A stretch of DNA of 64,000 nt from an uncultured Bradyrhizobium sp. (GCF_947648125.1 NZ_CANSMR010000008.1:236509-300508); one strand, 5' to 3'; positions 9,901-20,324 are shown, counted from the first letter of the stretch. Program-made: numbers and translations. The notes: generated by a model not told the origin, from the sequence alone.

Positions 9901-10971
9901 GCCTCCGGCGAACTGGCGACCGGCTCGCAGCAGACGACGTTCGATGCAATGAACCTGTTCATGGGGCTGCTCACCGATCCCTTCATGAACCGCACCGGCG
10001 CGGCGGGTTCGATGCCGGGAGCGTCTGGCTATGCGGAGGAGGGCAAAGCGAACGCCTATGCCGCGACCCGGAAGACCGATGCATTCGCGATGTTCACCAA
10101 GGCGCCGTCGGTGCCGTTCGTGCCGCGCTGGAACGTCTGGGCCGCCGGCTTCGGCGGTTCGCAATCGACCAGCGGCAACGCCGTCGTCGGATCGAACGAC
10201 ACCACCAGCAGCATCTATGGCACGGCGGTCGGCGCCGACTATCTGTTCTCGCCGAACACCATTGCGGGATTTGCAATTGCCGGCGGCGGCACCAGCTTCT
10301 CGGTCGCGGGCAGCGGCAGCGGCCGCTCCGATCTGTTCCAGGCCGGCGCCTATGTCCGCCACACCGAAGGTGCGGCCTATGTCTCCGCCGCGCTCGCCTA
10401 TGGTTGGCAGGACATCACCACCAACCGCACTGTGACGGCCGCGGGCGTCGACCAGCTTCGCGCCGAGTTCAACGCCAACGCCTATTCGGGGCGGCTCGAG
10501 AGCGGCTATCGTTTCGTCGCGCCGTGGATCGGCGGCGTCGGCATCACGCCTTACGCCGCGGGCCAGTTCACGACCTTCGAGCTGCCTGGCTACGCCGAGC
10601 GGGTGATCTCGGGCCTGTCGACGTTTGCGCTGACCTATGGCGGCAAGAGCCTGACCGATACGCGCAGCGAGCTCGGCCTTCGCACCGACAAGTCCTTCCC
10701 GGTGCAGGACGGCATCCTGACGCTGCGCACACGTTTCGCCTGGGCCCACGACTACGACCCCAGCCGCTCGGCTGCCGCGACCTTCCAGGCGCTGCCGGGC
10801 GCCAGCTTTGTCGTCAACGGCGCGGCGCAGGCCAGCGACTCCGCGCTGACCACGGCCTCGGTCGAGATGAACTGGCGCAACGGCTGGTCGGCGGCCGCGA
10901 CGTTCGAGGGCGAATTCTCCAACGTTACCTCGAGCTACGCCGGCAAGGGCCTGGTGCGCTATCAGTGGTGA
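6961..10971 (+). CDS. Glycine-rich autotransporter (type Va secretion)
   Basis: Secreted surface protein of 1336 residues. Signal peptide to about residue 33 (VHAQTGG cleavage region). Residues 35-340 are extremely Gly-rich, with GGxGGxG repeats interrupted by short beta-strand-like stretches such as IINNSGTITGG. Residues about 375-780 contain repeats of the autotransporter-associated beta-strand type (recurrent TLTLSGANGYxG and GATTINSGATL units). The last 280 residues (from WNVWAAGFGGS) form the outer-membrane beta barrel, ending in an aromatic residue (RYQW) as barrels do. The ATG at 6961 is chosen because it begins the signal peptide; the frame is open further upstream, but that part overlaps the LytTR gene. 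No protease or adhesin motif was seen in the passenger. Confidence 0.88.
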   Translation: MRVSVVERFRFPCLRQVAVTLALVVSLGTAVHAQTGGQGGGNFNGLGGGCGGAAGASSATTTGGAGGNGSCANSGGGGGGAGTTGGKGGTSPDGAAGGAGGIAGVAGRAGGDGVGAPGGPQGAGQGGGGGGGAHGLVVTTGSTLTTSVTGGNGGNGGAGIADAGGGGGAGGYGVVVENGVNVVVNAAATGGKGGAGGSSQNPFGANGGDGGFGLFVTGASIITNNSGIIGGNGGAGGVNVGCCPSFGGKGGNGAAGVSLAPGGTLVNSATIIGGTGGVGGNTTDPNNSAAAGTGGRGGAGVTGSNATINNSGTITGGTGGTAGTGVTPSVAGSSGAGISGDNLTIINSGSISGASGANAITFTGGSNFLQLQGGWSLNGNLAVNGSGSLTFTQTAPVVLSNVITGTGSIVQSGHGTLTLTAAESYSGATTINSGATLALSAFGSISNSSVVTVNGTFDISASSFFLNRITTLAGGGSVALGNNALVITAGSTEFSGAINGSRTGGLEIAGGTLTLSGANGYFGFTQIDAGATLALKGNGSIANSVNVVFASGAGIGTFDISQTNSGASVAGLYDPTGLSIVSLGAKTLTITSRVGPYDGVIQDGGIGGGTGGNVTIASGGLARFGGANTYTGLTTINAGGQLDLISGGSIASSKAVINDGIFDISRAGGGVSINSLSGTSIAGTVNLGANTLTFTNANGTFAGVIGDGGAGGGVAISGGKEILTGINTYTGATTVTGGTLEVDGTIANSLKVTVNSGGTLSGTGIVGAPTVVFFHNGATLTLLGANPGATTAVDGTIVVKEPVTDDTLRGGFAIPAPTTIMSGGSLAPGSAADPTGTLTINGALAFQSGAIYQVQVTPTAAASTNVNSNATLGGATVNAVFANGSYISRQYTILNAAGGISGTFASNIANTNLPTNFTDTLSYDATHAYLNLALNFPSPNFGGGLSTNQQNVANTLVNYFNATGGIAMAYGTLTPAGLTQASGELATGSQQTTFDAMNLFMGLLTDPFMNRTGAAGSMPGASGYAEEGKANAYAATRKTDAFAMFTKAPSVPFVPRWNVWAAGFGGSQSTSGNAVVGSNDTTSSIYGTAVGADYLFSPNTIAGFAIAGGGTSFSVAGSGSGRSDLFQAGAYVRHTEGAAYVSAALAYGWQDITTNRTVTAAGVDQLRAEFNANAYSGRLESGYRFVAPWIGGVGITPYAAGQFTTFELPGYAERVISGLSTFALTYGGKSLTDTRSELGLRTDKSFPVQDGILTLRTRFAWAHDYDPSRSAAATFQALPGASFVVNGAAQASDSALTTASVEMNWRNGWSAAATFEGEFSNVTSSYAGKGLVRYQW

Positions 10972-11110
10972 GACGGGAGCGTTTCCGCTTCCGTGAGCCC
11001 GACGTCACGCGCGTGATTACCTGAGGCGTAATCGTGCGTGCGATCTCCCTTTGCGATGGTCGGTGCATCGGCGGCGATGTTGCCGATCGATCTGCAAAGG
11101 GAAATACATC

Positions 11111-11929
11111 ATGGCCATCCAACCGCTTTATGCGACCGCGAGCGACGGCACAAAACTGTTCGTGCAGGATTGGGGCTCGGGCAAGCCGGTGCTGCTGCTT
11201 GCCGCATGGACGTTCAACTCTAGCGTCTGGGGCAGCCAGATCGTGGCACTGAACGCCAAGGGTTTTCGTTGCGTCGCACCCGACCGGCGCGGCCACGGCC
11301 GTTCCGAGATGCCGATGACGGGATATGATCTCGACACGCTGACCGACGACGTCGCCGCCGTGATCCAGAAGTACGATCTCCATGATGTCACGATCGTCGC
11401 GCATTCGATGGGATCGATCGAGGCGGTGAACTATCTGGCGCGTCACGGTGCGGAGCGCATCGCGCGGCTGGTCCTGGTGGCGCCGACCACGCCGTTCATC
11501 GTCCAGACCGAGGACAATCCGGTCGCGGTGCCGAGAGCGATGGTCGAGGCCCAGAATGCCGCGATCGCGCAGGACTTCCCGAAATGGATGGGCGAGAACG
11601 AGGCGCCGTTCTTCATGCCCGACACACCCGAAGTCACGCGGGCCTGGATCAGGGAGATGATGGTGAGCGTGCCGCTGCCGGTGGCGCTGGCCTGCCGCAG
11701 GACCATCTCGTCTGCCGATCTGCGCGCCGCGGCCAAAAGCATCGATTGTCCGACGCTGATCGTGCACGGCGACAAGGATGCCAGCGCACCGCTCGAATTG
11801 ACCGGCGCGAAGACGGCAGCACTGATCAGGGGAAGCAAGCTCGCCATCTATGAAGGCGCGCCGCACGCTTTGCCGCTGACGCACAGCGCGCGCCTGATGG
11901 CCGACCTGCTGGCGTTCATCGACGCTTAG
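11111..11929 (+). CDS. Alpha/beta hydrolase
   Basis: 272 residues. The catalytic triad is visible: nucleophile S99 in AHSMG (the usual GxSxG with Ala in first place), acid D223 in HGDKDASAP, and H252 in GAPHALPLTH. The oxyanion-hole region LLLAAWTFNSSVWG (HG replaced by AA) and the VAPDRRGHGRSE strand are typical of the fold, as in non-heme chloroperoxidases and esterases. An AAAGGGA ribosome site precedes the ATG at 11111. The stop overlaps the convergent MFS transporter gene by a few bases. The substrate is unknown. Confidence 0.88.
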   Translation: MAIQPLYATASDGTKLFVQDWGSGKPVLLLAAWTFNSSVWGSQIVALNAKGFRCVAPDRRGHGRSEMPMTGYDLDTLTDDVAAVIQKYDLHDVTIVAHSMGSIEAVNYLARHGAERIARLVLVAPTTPFIVQTEDNPVAVPRAMVEAQNAAIAQDFPKWMGENEAPFFMPDTPEVTRAWIREMMVSVPLPVALACRRTISSADLRAAAKSIDCPTLIVHGDKDASAPLELTGAKTAALIRGSKLAIYEGAPHALPLTHSARLMADLLAFIDA

Positions 11930-13218
11930 CTCGCCCGCGCGATATCGGCACGGATCCAGCGCGCCGCCCAGACGAACAGCAGCGCGCCGAGCGTCGTCGT
12001 CACCGCGGCCGACAGCAGCGAGTAGCGAACCGCATCCGTGCCGTATGCGCCTTTCAGGGCGTCATTGATCATGCCGACGGCGAGGGGGCCGACGCCCTGG
12101 CCGAAGCAGGTCGCGGTGAGCAGCACGATCGCCGAGGCCAGCGCCCGCATGCTGGGCTTTGCGACTGTCTGCGCGATCGCAAAGATCGGGCCGAGATGGA
12201 AGCCGACCATGAACGAGGTCAGCGCAAGGGTGGCGACCATCAGCGTGAAGCTTTGCGTCAGCATGCACAGCGCGAAGACGGGACCGGCGAGGCCGGACAT
12301 GATCGCGGGCGCCCACAGCTTCCAGCGATCATCGCGGCGGCCGATCTGCGCCACCACGAGGCCGCCGATCAATGTGCCCGCCATGCCGGCGAGGCCCTTG
12401 AAGGTGCCGGCATAGGTGCCGATCTCGGCGCTGGTGAGATGATGGATGCGCGCCAGGAACGGCGGGATCCACACCGCGGTAGCGTAGTTGGTGTAGGTCG
12501 TGAGGCAAAAGCCGACCAGCACGATGACGAAGCTCGGCTGCGACATCAGGAAGCCCAGCGTCGGCCCGATCGGCTCGGCCTTGAAAGTCTCGGCCATCGC
12601 ACCGCGCCTCGGCTCGGAGATCGTCAGCCACAGCACCGCGGCGAGCGCGATGCCGGGCAGGCCGGCGGTGAAGAAGGCCATCCGCCAGCCATAGTGCTGA
12701 TCGACATAGCCGCCGATGAAATAGCCGAGGAAGACGCCGAGATAGGTGCCGATCGCGTAGATCCCGAGCGCGCGCGGACGCTCGTTCTTGTCGAACAGAT
12801 CCGCGATCATCGATTGCGAGGCCGGCGTGCCCGCGGATTCCCCGATTCCGACGCCGACCCGCGCCAGCGCTAGCGTCGCGACGCTGGAGGCCAGGCCGCA
12901 GAGATAGGTCATCGCGCTCCAAAACGCGAAGGCGATTGCTACGATGTTGCGGCGGTTGAGGCGATCGGCCATCCGCGCGATGGGAATGCCGAGCAGCGAG
13001 TAGAACAGCACGAAGCCGAACCCGGCGAGCAGGCCCATCGTGGTGTCGCTGAGCGCGAACTCCTTCTTGATGGGCTCGATCAGGACATTGAAGATCGTAC
13101 GGTCGAGGAAGTTGAGGGCGTAGATGATCGTGAGCAAAGCGAGGACGTAGTAGCGGCGGGCGGCAGGCCTGGCGCTGACTTGCGGTTGCGCAGCCGCCTG
13201 CGGTGCGACATCGACCAT
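11926..13218 (-). CDS. MFS transporter
   Basis: 430 residues with about twelve membrane spans. The cytoplasmic loop 2-3 motif is present (GIPIARMADRLNRRNI), followed by the conserved GVGIGESAGTPASQSM region in span 5 seen in the spinster-like and aromatic-acid branches of MFS. The gene starts 53 bases after the stop of the Rieske oxygenase gene on the same strand, so it probably brings in the substrate of that enzyme (inference). Its stop codon overlaps that of the convergent hydrolase gene. Confidence 0.88.
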   Translation of the reverse strand: MVDVAPQAAAQPQVSARPAARRYYVLALLTIIYALNFLDRTIFNVLIEPIKKEFALSDTTMGLLAGFGFVLFYSLLGIPIARMADRLNRRNIVAIAFAFWSAMTYLCGLASSVATLALARVGVGIGESAGTPASQSMIADLFDKNERPRALGIYAIGTYLGVFLGYFIGGYVDQHYGWRMAFFTAGLPGIALAAVLWLTISEPRRGAMAETFKAEPIGPTLGFLMSQPSFVIVLVGFCLTTYTNYATAVWIPPFLARIHHLTSAEIGTYAGTFKGLAGMAGTLIGGLVVAQIGRRDDRWKLWAPAIMSGLAGPVFALCMLTQSFTLMVATLALTSFMVGFHLGPIFAIAQTVAKPSMRALASAIVLLTATCFGQGVGPLAVGMINDALKGAYGTDAVRYSLLSAAVTTTLGALLFVWAARWIRADIARAS

Positions 13219-13271
13219 GACTTCCTCCCCCGGTGATCGCTGGTCTTTTCTTGTTTGCCTGTGCGCGGGCC

Positions 13272-14462
13272 TTACGCCTCGCGGATGTAATTCCCCGCCT
13301 CGAATTCGACCGGCCTGGCATCGGCGTCGAACGACACGCCGATCGGGTCGCGGCCGGCGGCCATCGCCTCGAGCTGGTCAGAGAGCATTCGGCGGATCAT
13401 CAGGATGCCGCGGTCGCTCTGGCCGAAATGCTCTTCCGAATGAACAGTCACCGGCCCCTGGCCGACCTGCGCCTCATAGTCGCCGGGGAATTGCTGGTGC
13501 TCCTGCTCCGTCATGTCCCACCAGAACTTGCCGTTGAACTTCGAGCGCATGCGGCCGATATCGCCAGCGGTCTTGACCCGGCCGGCGACATAGATGCGGA
13601 ACGAGGTGTCGTCGATCGGCAGGGTCCAGCCGATCGATTCGACGCGGGCGAATTGCGCGACCCGCGGATTGGGCACGACGCGGAGCGTGGGCAGGGCAGC
13701 CTCGGTGACGCGATAGAACACCTTGCCGTCGTCCTGCCGGCGGATCGAGCGCACCGCGACGCCGCGCGGCGACATCTCGAACTTCACCTCGGGCATCGAG
13801 GCCATCATGGTGGTGAATTGCGGCCCTGAGAACGAGCCGTGCAGCACCGGCACATGATAGGGGTCGGCGACGTTCTCGAAATGCTGCAACCAGTTGCAGG
13901 GGATCACGGCAGGGCCGCCGCCGCCGATCGAGGAATCGTCGGCCTCCACGAATTCGCCGTCGTCCATATTCTCCAGGCACTCGTAGCGCGGCAGCACCGG
14001 CTTCTTATCGGCTGGGCCCATATAGGCGAAGATCAGGCCGTAGCGTTCCTGCACCGGATACCAGGGCTGGCGGACCTTGTCCTTGAACAGGCCCCCTTCG
14101 GGCTCGCAGGGCTGTTCGAGGCAGCGGCCCTCGGTGTCGAATTTCCAGCCGTGATAGCAGCAGCGGATGCCGTCTTCCTCGACCTTGCCATAATAAAGCG
14201 TGGTGCCGCGATGGCAGCAGCGCGCATGCAGCAGGCCGACCCGGCCATGCCGGTCGCGGAACAGGATCAGGTCTTCGCCGAGCGCACGGACTTTTCTGGG
14301 GATATCGGTGGCGTCGCCTACGAGCCCGATCGGGTGCCAGTAGCGGCGCAGCAGCTCGCCCATCGGCGTGCCGCGGACGACCGAGGTGAGCTCGGTCCGG
14401 GTGGTGGACGGCTTCATCGCATAGGCCGTACCGAGGTCGCGGTCCCGCTGGGTGATGGTCAT
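13272..14462 (-). CDS. Rieske-type aromatic-ring-hydroxylating oxygenase, alpha subunit
   Basis: 396 residues. The N-terminal Rieske domain has CCHRGTTLYYG and CCYHGWKFD, giving the Cys-x-His and Cys-x2-His ligands of the 2Fe-2S cluster. The C-terminal domain has NVADPYHVPVLHG, which supplies the two His of the mononuclear iron site and the bridging Asp. The closest type is the phthalate 4,5-dioxygenase or vanillate O-demethylase oxygenase group, which also needs a reductase; none is encoded nearby. The start at 14462 has AGGA upstream. It forms an operon with the MFS gene and is divergent from a MarR gene, with paired operators in between. The substrate is probably a small aromatic acid or ether. 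Confidence 0.88.
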   Translation of the reverse strand: MTITQRDRDLGTAYAMKPSTTRTELTSVVRGTPMGELLRRYWHPIGLVGDATDIPRKVRALGEDLILFRDRHGRVGLLHARCCHRGTTLYYGKVEEDGIRCCYHGWKFDTEGRCLEQPCEPEGGLFKDKVRQPWYPVQERYGLIFAYMGPADKKPVLPRYECLENMDDGEFVEADDSSIGGGGPAVIPCNWLQHFENVADPYHVPVLHGSFSGPQFTTMMASMPEVKFEMSPRGVAVRSIRRQDDGKVFYRVTEAALPTLRVVPNPRVAQFARVESIGWTLPIDDTSFRIYVAGRVKTAGDIGRMRSKFNGKFWWDMTEQEHQQFPGDYEAQVGQGPVTVHSEEHFGQSDRGILMIRRMLSDQLEAMAAGRDPIGVSFDADARPVEFEAGNYIREA

Positions 14463-14507
14463 GCTGTGTCCTCCCCGCCGCCGGACTTTCTGCCCGCGGT
14501 CGCTGTG

Positions 14508-14549
14508 TCGTTGACCAAGTCAACGATAGGTCGATGACAGTGTCAACGA
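14508..14549. promoter_or_regulatory. Two matching operators between Rieske operon and marR
   Basis: Site 1 (14508-14526) is a perfect 8-bp inverted repeat, TCGTTGAC-CAA-GTCAACGA. Site 2 (14531-14549) has the same arms and the same 3-base spacer, TCGATGAC-AGT-GTCAACGA, with one mismatch. Centres are 23 bp apart, about two helical turns. The sites lie between the divergent starts at 14462 and 14596. That is the expected place and shape for the binding sites of the adjacent MarR-type regulator. Confidence 0.75.
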
Positions 14550-14595
14550 TCTCGTTTAGCTTGGCAGCGACAGGCTTTGTTGGCAGAGGTTGGCG

Positions 14596-15111
14596 ATGAC
14601 CGAGAAGCTCAGGACTGCGAGGGCCCTGCCGCCGGAGGCGGTGGTCGATGCCGAGCTGGCGCCGATCACCGCGATGATGTCGTCGCGGCTGATGGTGCTG
14701 GCTAACCTGCTCAGGCGCGGTGCGCTGCTGCGCTACAAGCGCCTGACCGGCCTGTCCTCGGTCGAGTTCGGCCTGGTTGCCTCGCTCGGCCGGCGGCCGC
14801 CGATGAGCGTGGTGCGGCTTGCCGAAGCCGTCGGCATGGACAAGGGGCAGATCAGCCGTGCGCTCGCTGAGCTCGTCGCGCGCAAGCTGGTGTCCAAGGC
14901 GGCCAACCCGCGTGACAATCGGGAAACACTTGTCTCCCTGACCAAAGCCGGGCTCGCCGCCCATGACGCCATTGTGGCCGGTGCACAGGAGCGAAACCGG
15001 CGCCTGCTGGAACAGCTTGGTCCGCAGGATCTCGAGTTGCTGCTCGGGCATATCGATCGGCTGACGCAGACCGCGGCCGAGATGCTCGCTGCCGAGCGGG
15101 AGCTGGGCTGA
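14596..15111 (+). CDS. MarR-family transcriptional regulator
   Basis: 171 residues with a winged helix-turn-helix typical of MarR: SSVEFGLVASLGRRPPMSV, then RLAEAVGMDKGQISRALAEL (recognition helix), then KLVSKAANPRDNRETLVSLT (the wing with the conserved D-x-R). A long C-terminal dimer helix follows. ATG at 14596 is preferred, with AGAGG six bases upstream; a TTG at 14590 in the same frame is the alternative. It is divergent from the Rieske-MFS operon, and two matching inverted repeats lie in the shared promoter region. It probably represses that operon and itself, released by the aromatic substrate (inference). Confidence 0.88.
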   Translation: MTEKLRTARALPPEAVVDAELAPITAMMSSRLMVLANLLRRGALLRYKRLTGLSSVEFGLVASLGRRPPMSVVRLAEAVGMDKGQISRALAELVARKLVSKAANPRDNRETLVSLTKAGLAAHDAIVAGAQERNRRLLEQLGPQDLELLLGHIDRLTQTAAEMLAAERELG

Positions 15112-15325
15112 TATGGGGAACGCGCAGGGCAAAGGACGGCCGCCGCGGCGTCCCCCGTTGCGGCAAGCGCTTCCGCCTGATGCGGCAAAGAGCCCGCGGG
15201 AGGGACGGTAAAAGCGTCAAAATTGCTTGTCTTGCGCCCCCTGTTGCGCTGCGCTAAAGCCTCAAGAACAATTCCAATCAACGAATCTGCGGCACGTCCG
15301 AAACCGCAGCAAGAAGGCCTCGCCG

Positions 15326-15691
15326 ATGACCGGCATCCTGCAGAATTATCTCCCACTTGTGGTCTTTATCGGAGTCGCGAGCCTGATCGGGCTGGCGCTC
15401 CTGATCGCGCCGTTCCTGGTCGCGTTCCAGTCGCCGGATCCGGAAAAGCTGTCCGCTTATGAATGCGGATTCAACGCTTTTGATGACGCCCGCATGAAGT
15501 TCGACGTCCGGTTCTATCTGGTGGCGATCCTCTTCATCATCTTCGATCTCGAAGTGGCGTTCCTGTTCCCCTGGGCCGTGGCGTTCGGAAAACTGGGCGC
15601 GACCGGCTTCTGGTCGATGATGGTATTCCTGGCCGTGCTGACGGTCGGGTTCGCGTATGAATGGAAGAAAGGCGCGCTCGAATGGGATTGA
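15326..15691 (+). CDS. nuoA: NADH-quinone oxidoreductase subunit A
   Basis: First gene of the complex I operon; a membrane-arm subunit of 121 residues with three spans (about 10-34, 62-82, 94-112). The family signatures [20 protein letters not shown] and [16 protein letters not shown] are intact, including the loop Cys and the membrane acidic residues at the quinone-channel junction. The ATG at 15326 starts the normal-length protein; the frame is open further upstream but the extra residues are not NuoA-like. The 214 bases between marR and this start should hold the operon promoter. The stop overlaps nuoB. Confidence 0.96.
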   Translation: MTGILQNYLPLVVFIGVASLIGLALLIAPFLVAFQSPDPEKLSAYECGFNAFDDARMKFDVRFYLVAILFIIFDLEVAFLFPWAVAFGKLGATGFWSMMVFLAVLTVGFAYEWKKGALEWD

Positions 15692-16272
15692 GCCCCACCG
15701 CCGCATCCTCGCAGCCGGCGATAGCGCAGGCGCCGAGAGGCATTCTCGATCCGTCGACCGGCAAGCCGGTCGGCGCCAACGATCCGTTTTTCCTCGAGGT
15801 CAATCACGAGCTGTCCGACAAGGGCTTCTTCGTCGCCGCGGCCGATGACCTGATCACGTGGGCGCGCACCGGCTCGTTGATGTGGATGACCTTCGGTCTC
15901 GCCTGCTGCGCGGTCGAGATGATGCAGGTCTCGATGCCGCGCTACGACGTCGAGCGCTTCGGCTTTGCACCGCGTGCCTCGCCGCGGCAGTCCGACGTGA
16001 TGATCGTTGCAGGCACGCTGACCAACAAGATGGCGCCCGCGCTGCGCAAGGTCTACGACCAGATGCCGGAGCCGCGCTACGTCATCTCGATGGGCTCGTG
16101 CGCCAACGGCGGCGGCTACTACCACTATTCCTACTCGGTGGTGCGTGGCTGCGACCGGATCGTGCCGATCGACATCTACGTGCCGGGCTGTCCGCCCACG
16201 GCGGAGGCGCTACTCTACGGCGTGCTGCTGCTGCAGAAGAAGATCCGCCGTATCGGCACCATCGAACGCTAA
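15682..16272 (+). CDS. nuoB: NADH-quinone oxidoreductase subunit B
   Basis: Peripheral-arm subunit (196 residues) that holds the terminal iron-sulfur cluster N2, next to the quinone site. The four ligands are visible: the adjacent pair C75-C76 in [11 protein letters not shown]140 in MGSCANGGG, and C170 in VPGCPPT. The start at 15682 overlaps the end of nuoA by ten bases, implying translational coupling. An in-frame ATG at 15661 would overlap nuoA further and is less likely. The N-terminal 35 residues before the conserved domain are variable and Ala/Pro-rich. Confidence 0.96.
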   Translation: MGLSPTAASSQPAIAQAPRGILDPSTGKPVGANDPFFLEVNHELSDKGFFVAAADDLITWARTGSLMWMTFGLACCAVEMMQVSMPRYDVERFGFAPRASPRQSDVMIVAGTLTNKMAPALRKVYDQMPEPRYVISMGSCANGGGYYHYSYSVVRGCDRIVPIDIYVPGCPPTAEALLYGVLLLQKKIRRIGTIER

Positions 16273-16282
16273 GGTTTCAGGC

Positions 16283-16900
16283 ATGGACGACGGCAAGCTC
16301 GACGCCCTTGGGCAGACGATCGTGAGCGCGCTTCCGGGCGCCGCCACGGCGCACTCGGTCGCGTTCAATCAACTCACTATCGACGTCGAGATTGGCAGAA
16401 TCGTGGACGTCGTCAGTTTTCTGCGTGACGATCCGAACTGCCGCTTCGTCAACTTCACCGACGCGACCGCGGTCGACTATCCGAGCCGCGAAAAGCGCTT
16501 TGATGTCGTCTACCATCTGCTGTCGCCGACGCTGAACACGCGCATCCGCGTGCGCGGCCAGGCTGACGAGACCACGCAGGTGCCGTCGATCATTGGCGTC
16601 TTCCCCGGCGCCGACTGGTTCGAGCGCGAGACCTACGATCTCTATGGCGTGATCTTTATCGGGCATCCGGACATGCGTCGCCTGCTGACGGACTACGGCT
16701 TCGACGGCCATCCGCTGCGCAAGGATTTCCCGCTCACCGGCTTCGTCGAGGTTCGCTACGACGACCAGGAGAAGCGGGTGCTGTACGAGCCGGTCCGGCT
16801 CAACCAGGAGTTCCGCAAGTTCGATTTCCTGTCTCCGTGGGAGGGGGCCGACTACCCCTTGCCGGGTGACGAAAAGGCGAAGGCGGAACCGAAGGCCTGA
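16283..16900 (+). CDS. nuoC: NADH-quinone oxidoreductase subunit C
   Basis: 30-kDa peripheral-arm subunit, 205 residues, separate from NuoD (in enterobacteria the two are fused). The family signature is present: [20 protein letters not shown] from residue 114 and [12 protein letters not shown] from 142. The start at 16283 follows nuoB by ten bases; a frame open to 16145 lies inside nuoB. The last residues (KAKAEPKA) are a charged tail. Confidence 0.95.
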   Translation: MDDGKLDALGQTIVSALPGAATAHSVAFNQLTIDVEIGRIVDVVSFLRDDPNCRFVNFTDATAVDYPSREKRFDVVYHLLSPTLNTRIRVRGQADETTQVPSIIGVFPGADWFERETYDLYGVIFIGHPDMRRLLTDYGFDGHPLRKDFPLTGFVEVRYDDQEKRVLYEPVRLNQEFRKFDFLSPWEGADYPLPGDEKAKAEPKA

Positions 16901-16902
16901 TC

Positions 16903-18093
16903 ATGAACGAACAGAATCTTCGCAATTTCACCATCAACTTTGGACCGCAGCATCCGGCTGCGCACGGCGTGCTTCGCCTCGTGCTGGAGCTCGACGGCGA
17001 AGTCGTCGAGCGCGTTGATCCGCATATCGGCCTGCTTCACCGTGGCACCGAGAAGCTGATCGAGCACAAGACCTATCTGCAGGCGATTCCGTATTTCGAC
17101 CGGCTCGACTACGTCGCGCCGATGAACCAGGAGCATGCGTTCTGCCTCGCGGCGGAGAAGCTGCTCGGCATCACGGTGCCGCGCCGCGGCCAGTTGATCC
17201 GCGTGCTGTATTGCGAGATCGGCCGCATCCTCTCGCATCTGCTCAACGTCACCACGCAGGCGATGGACGTCGGCGCGCTGACCCCGCCGCTGTGGGGCTT
17301 CGAAGAGCGCGAGAAGCTGATGGTGTTCTATGAGCGCGCCTCGGGCTCGCGCATGCACGCGGCGTACTTCCGCGTCGGCGGCGTGCACCAGGATCTGCCG
17401 CCGAAGCTGATCGACGATATCGAGGCGTGGTGCGATCCGTTCCTCAAGGTCGTCGACGACCTCGATACGCTGTTGACCGGCAACCGCATCTTCAAGCAGC
17501 GCAACGTCGATATCGGCGTTGTGCCGCTGAAGGAGGCCTGGGAGTGGGGCTTCTCCGGCGTGATGGTGCGCGGCTCGGGCGCGGCCTGGGACCTGCGCAA
17601 GTCGCAGCCCTATGAGTGCTACGCCGAGATGGATTTCGACATTCCGATCGGCAAGAACGGCGACTGCTACGACCGCTATCTGATCCGCATGGAAGAGATG
17701 CGCCAGTCAGTGCGCATCATGAAGCAGTGCATCCAGAAGCTGAAGGCTGCGGACGGCCAGGGCCCGGTCGTGGTCGAGGACAACAAGATCGCGCCGCCGC
17801 GCCGCGGTGACATGAAGCGCTCGATGGAAGCGCTGATCCATCACTTCAAGCTCTACACCGAAGGCGTGCACGTGCCGGCCGGCGAGGTCTATGCCGCGGT
17901 CGAGGCGCCGAAGGGCGAGTTCGGCGTCTATCTCGTCGCCGACGGCACCAACAAGCCCTACAAGTGCAAGATCCGCGCGCCGGGCTTCGCCCATCTGCAG
18001 GCGATGGATCACATCTGCAAGGGCCATCTGCTGGCCGACGTTTCCGCCATCCTTGGCTCGCTGGACATCGTGTTCGGCGAGGTCGACCGGTGA
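16903..18093 (+). CDS. nuoD: NADH-quinone oxidoreductase subunit D
   Basis: 49-kDa subunit, 396 residues, which together with NuoB forms the quinone-reduction pocket. [18 protein letters not shown] (residues 13-30) contains the quinone-contacting His pair. [13 protein letters not shown] and the downstream [17 protein letters not shown] are also family hallmarks. The C-terminal Asp-Arg ending after IVFGEVDR is standard. Two bases separate it from nuoC. Confidence 0.96.
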   Translation: MNEQNLRNFTINFGPQHPAAHGVLRLVLELDGEVVERVDPHIGLLHRGTEKLIEHKTYLQAIPYFDRLDYVAPMNQEHAFCLAAEKLLGITVPRRGQLIRVLYCEIGRILSHLLNVTTQAMDVGALTPPLWGFEEREKLMVFYERASGSRMHAAYFRVGGVHQDLPPKLIDDIEAWCDPFLKVVDDLDTLLTGNRIFKQRNVDIGVVPLKEAWEWGFSGVMVRGSGAAWDLRKSQPYECYAEMDFDIPIGKNGDCYDRYLIRMEEMRQSVRIMKQCIQKLKAADGQGPVVVEDNKIAPPRRGDMKRSMEALIHHFKLYTEGVHVPAGEVYAAVEAPKGEFGVYLVADGTNKPYKCKIRAPGFAHLQAMDHICKGHLLADVSAILGSLDIVFGEVDR

Positions 18094-18134
18094 TGATGTC
18101 CGCATCCGCACCGCGCGCAATGAGAGTTTGATCG

Positions 18135-18746
18135 ATGTCCGTCCGCCGCCTTGCCCCGAAGGAATTGCAGCCCGCGAGCTTCACGTTCACGGACGAGAAT
18201 CTCGCCTGGGCCAAGAAGCAGATCGAGAAATATCCGCCGGGCCGCCAGGCCTCGGCTGCGATCGCGATTCTGTGGCGTGTGCAGGAGCAGCATGACGGCT
18301 GGGTGTCGGAAGCCGCGATCCGCGCCGTCGCCGACCTGCTCGAGATGCCGCATATCCGCATGCTGGAGATCGCGACCTTCTACACGATGTTCCAGCTCTC
18401 GCCGGTCGGCAAGAAGGCGCATGTCCAGGTCTGCGGCACCACGCCGTGCCGGCTGCGCGGCGCTGCCGACCTGATCGAGGTGTGCCAGCATCGCATCCAT
18501 CACGATCCCTTCCAGCTGTCGAAGGACGGCAACTTCTCCTGGGAAGAGGTCGAGTGCTTGGGGGCCTGCGTGAACGCGCCGATGGTGCTGATCTGGAAGG
18601 ACACCTATGAGGACCTGACCAAGGAAAGCTTCGGCAAGGTGCTCGACGGCTTCGCCGCCGGCAATCCGCCGAAGCCGGGCCCGCAGACCGACCGTCAGTT
18701 CTCGGCGCCCGCGGGTGGGCCGACGACGCTGAAGGAAACCACCTGA
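18135..18746 (+). CDS. nuoE: NADH-quinone oxidoreductase subunit E
   Basis: 24-kDa subunit, 203 residues, thioredoxin-like fold carrying the off-path 2Fe-2S cluster N1a. The four ligands are C100 and C105 ([12 protein letters not shown]) and C141 and C145 ([12 protein letters not shown]). The tail after residue 170 is Pro/Gly-rich and variable. The stop codon overlaps the ATG of a small membrane protein gene (TGATG arrangement), so that gene is translated in the same transcript. Confidence 0.96.
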   Translation: MSVRRLAPKELQPASFTFTDENLAWAKKQIEKYPPGRQASAAIAILWRVQEQHDGWVSEAAIRAVADLLEMPHIRMLEIATFYTMFQLSPVGKKAHVQVCGTTPCRLRGAADLIEVCQHRIHHDPFQLSKDGNFSWEEVECLGACVNAPMVLIWKDTYEDLTKESFGKVLDGFAAGNPPKPGPQTDRQFSAPAGGPTTLKETT

Positions 18747-18970
18747 TGCGTGGCTTTCAGGTGCAGGCAAACGGGCAGGAAAAGAAGCCGGGAAGGGGCG
18801 CTGCGATGAGGGCCTGGCGCACGATCGCCCTGCACACAGCTGTTGCGGCCGGCTTCATGTTCCTGCTGCAGCGCTACGGATTGAGCGCCACGCTGGAATC
18901 CAGCCTGTTGTGGGCCATCGTGTTCGGCGGCTGCGCCGCCGGGCTCGCATATTCGCAAGCCAATCGGTGA
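18746..18970 (+). CDS. Small two-span membrane protein inside the nuo operon (74 aa)
   Basis: This gene is inserted between nuoE and nuoF. Its start overlaps the nuoE stop and it ends 19 bases before nuoF, so it must be co-transcribed. It has a basic N-terminal stretch ([17 protein letters not shown]) and two hydrophobic spans (about [20 protein letters not shown] and [18 protein letters not shown]). Another in-frame ATG at codon 21 could start a shorter 54-residue form that keeps both spans. It is not one of the 14 core subunits. I suspect an accessory or assembly role because of its position, but the sequence shows none. Confidence 0.75.
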   Translation: MRGFQVQANGQEKKPGRGAAMRAWRTIALHTAVAAGFMFLLQRYGLSATLESSLLWAIVFGGCAAGLAYSQANR

Positions 18971-18989
18971 TGTTCGGAAAGTTTTGAGC

Positions 18990-20315
<1,326 letters not shown>

Positions 20316-20324
20316 AGAAGAGAC

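Noticed and set aside
11012-11036. GATTAC-CTGAGGC-GTAATC inverted repeat upstream of the hydrolase
   Set aside because: It may be an operator, but it stands alone with no adjacent regulator and could be chance; I could not support a specific call.
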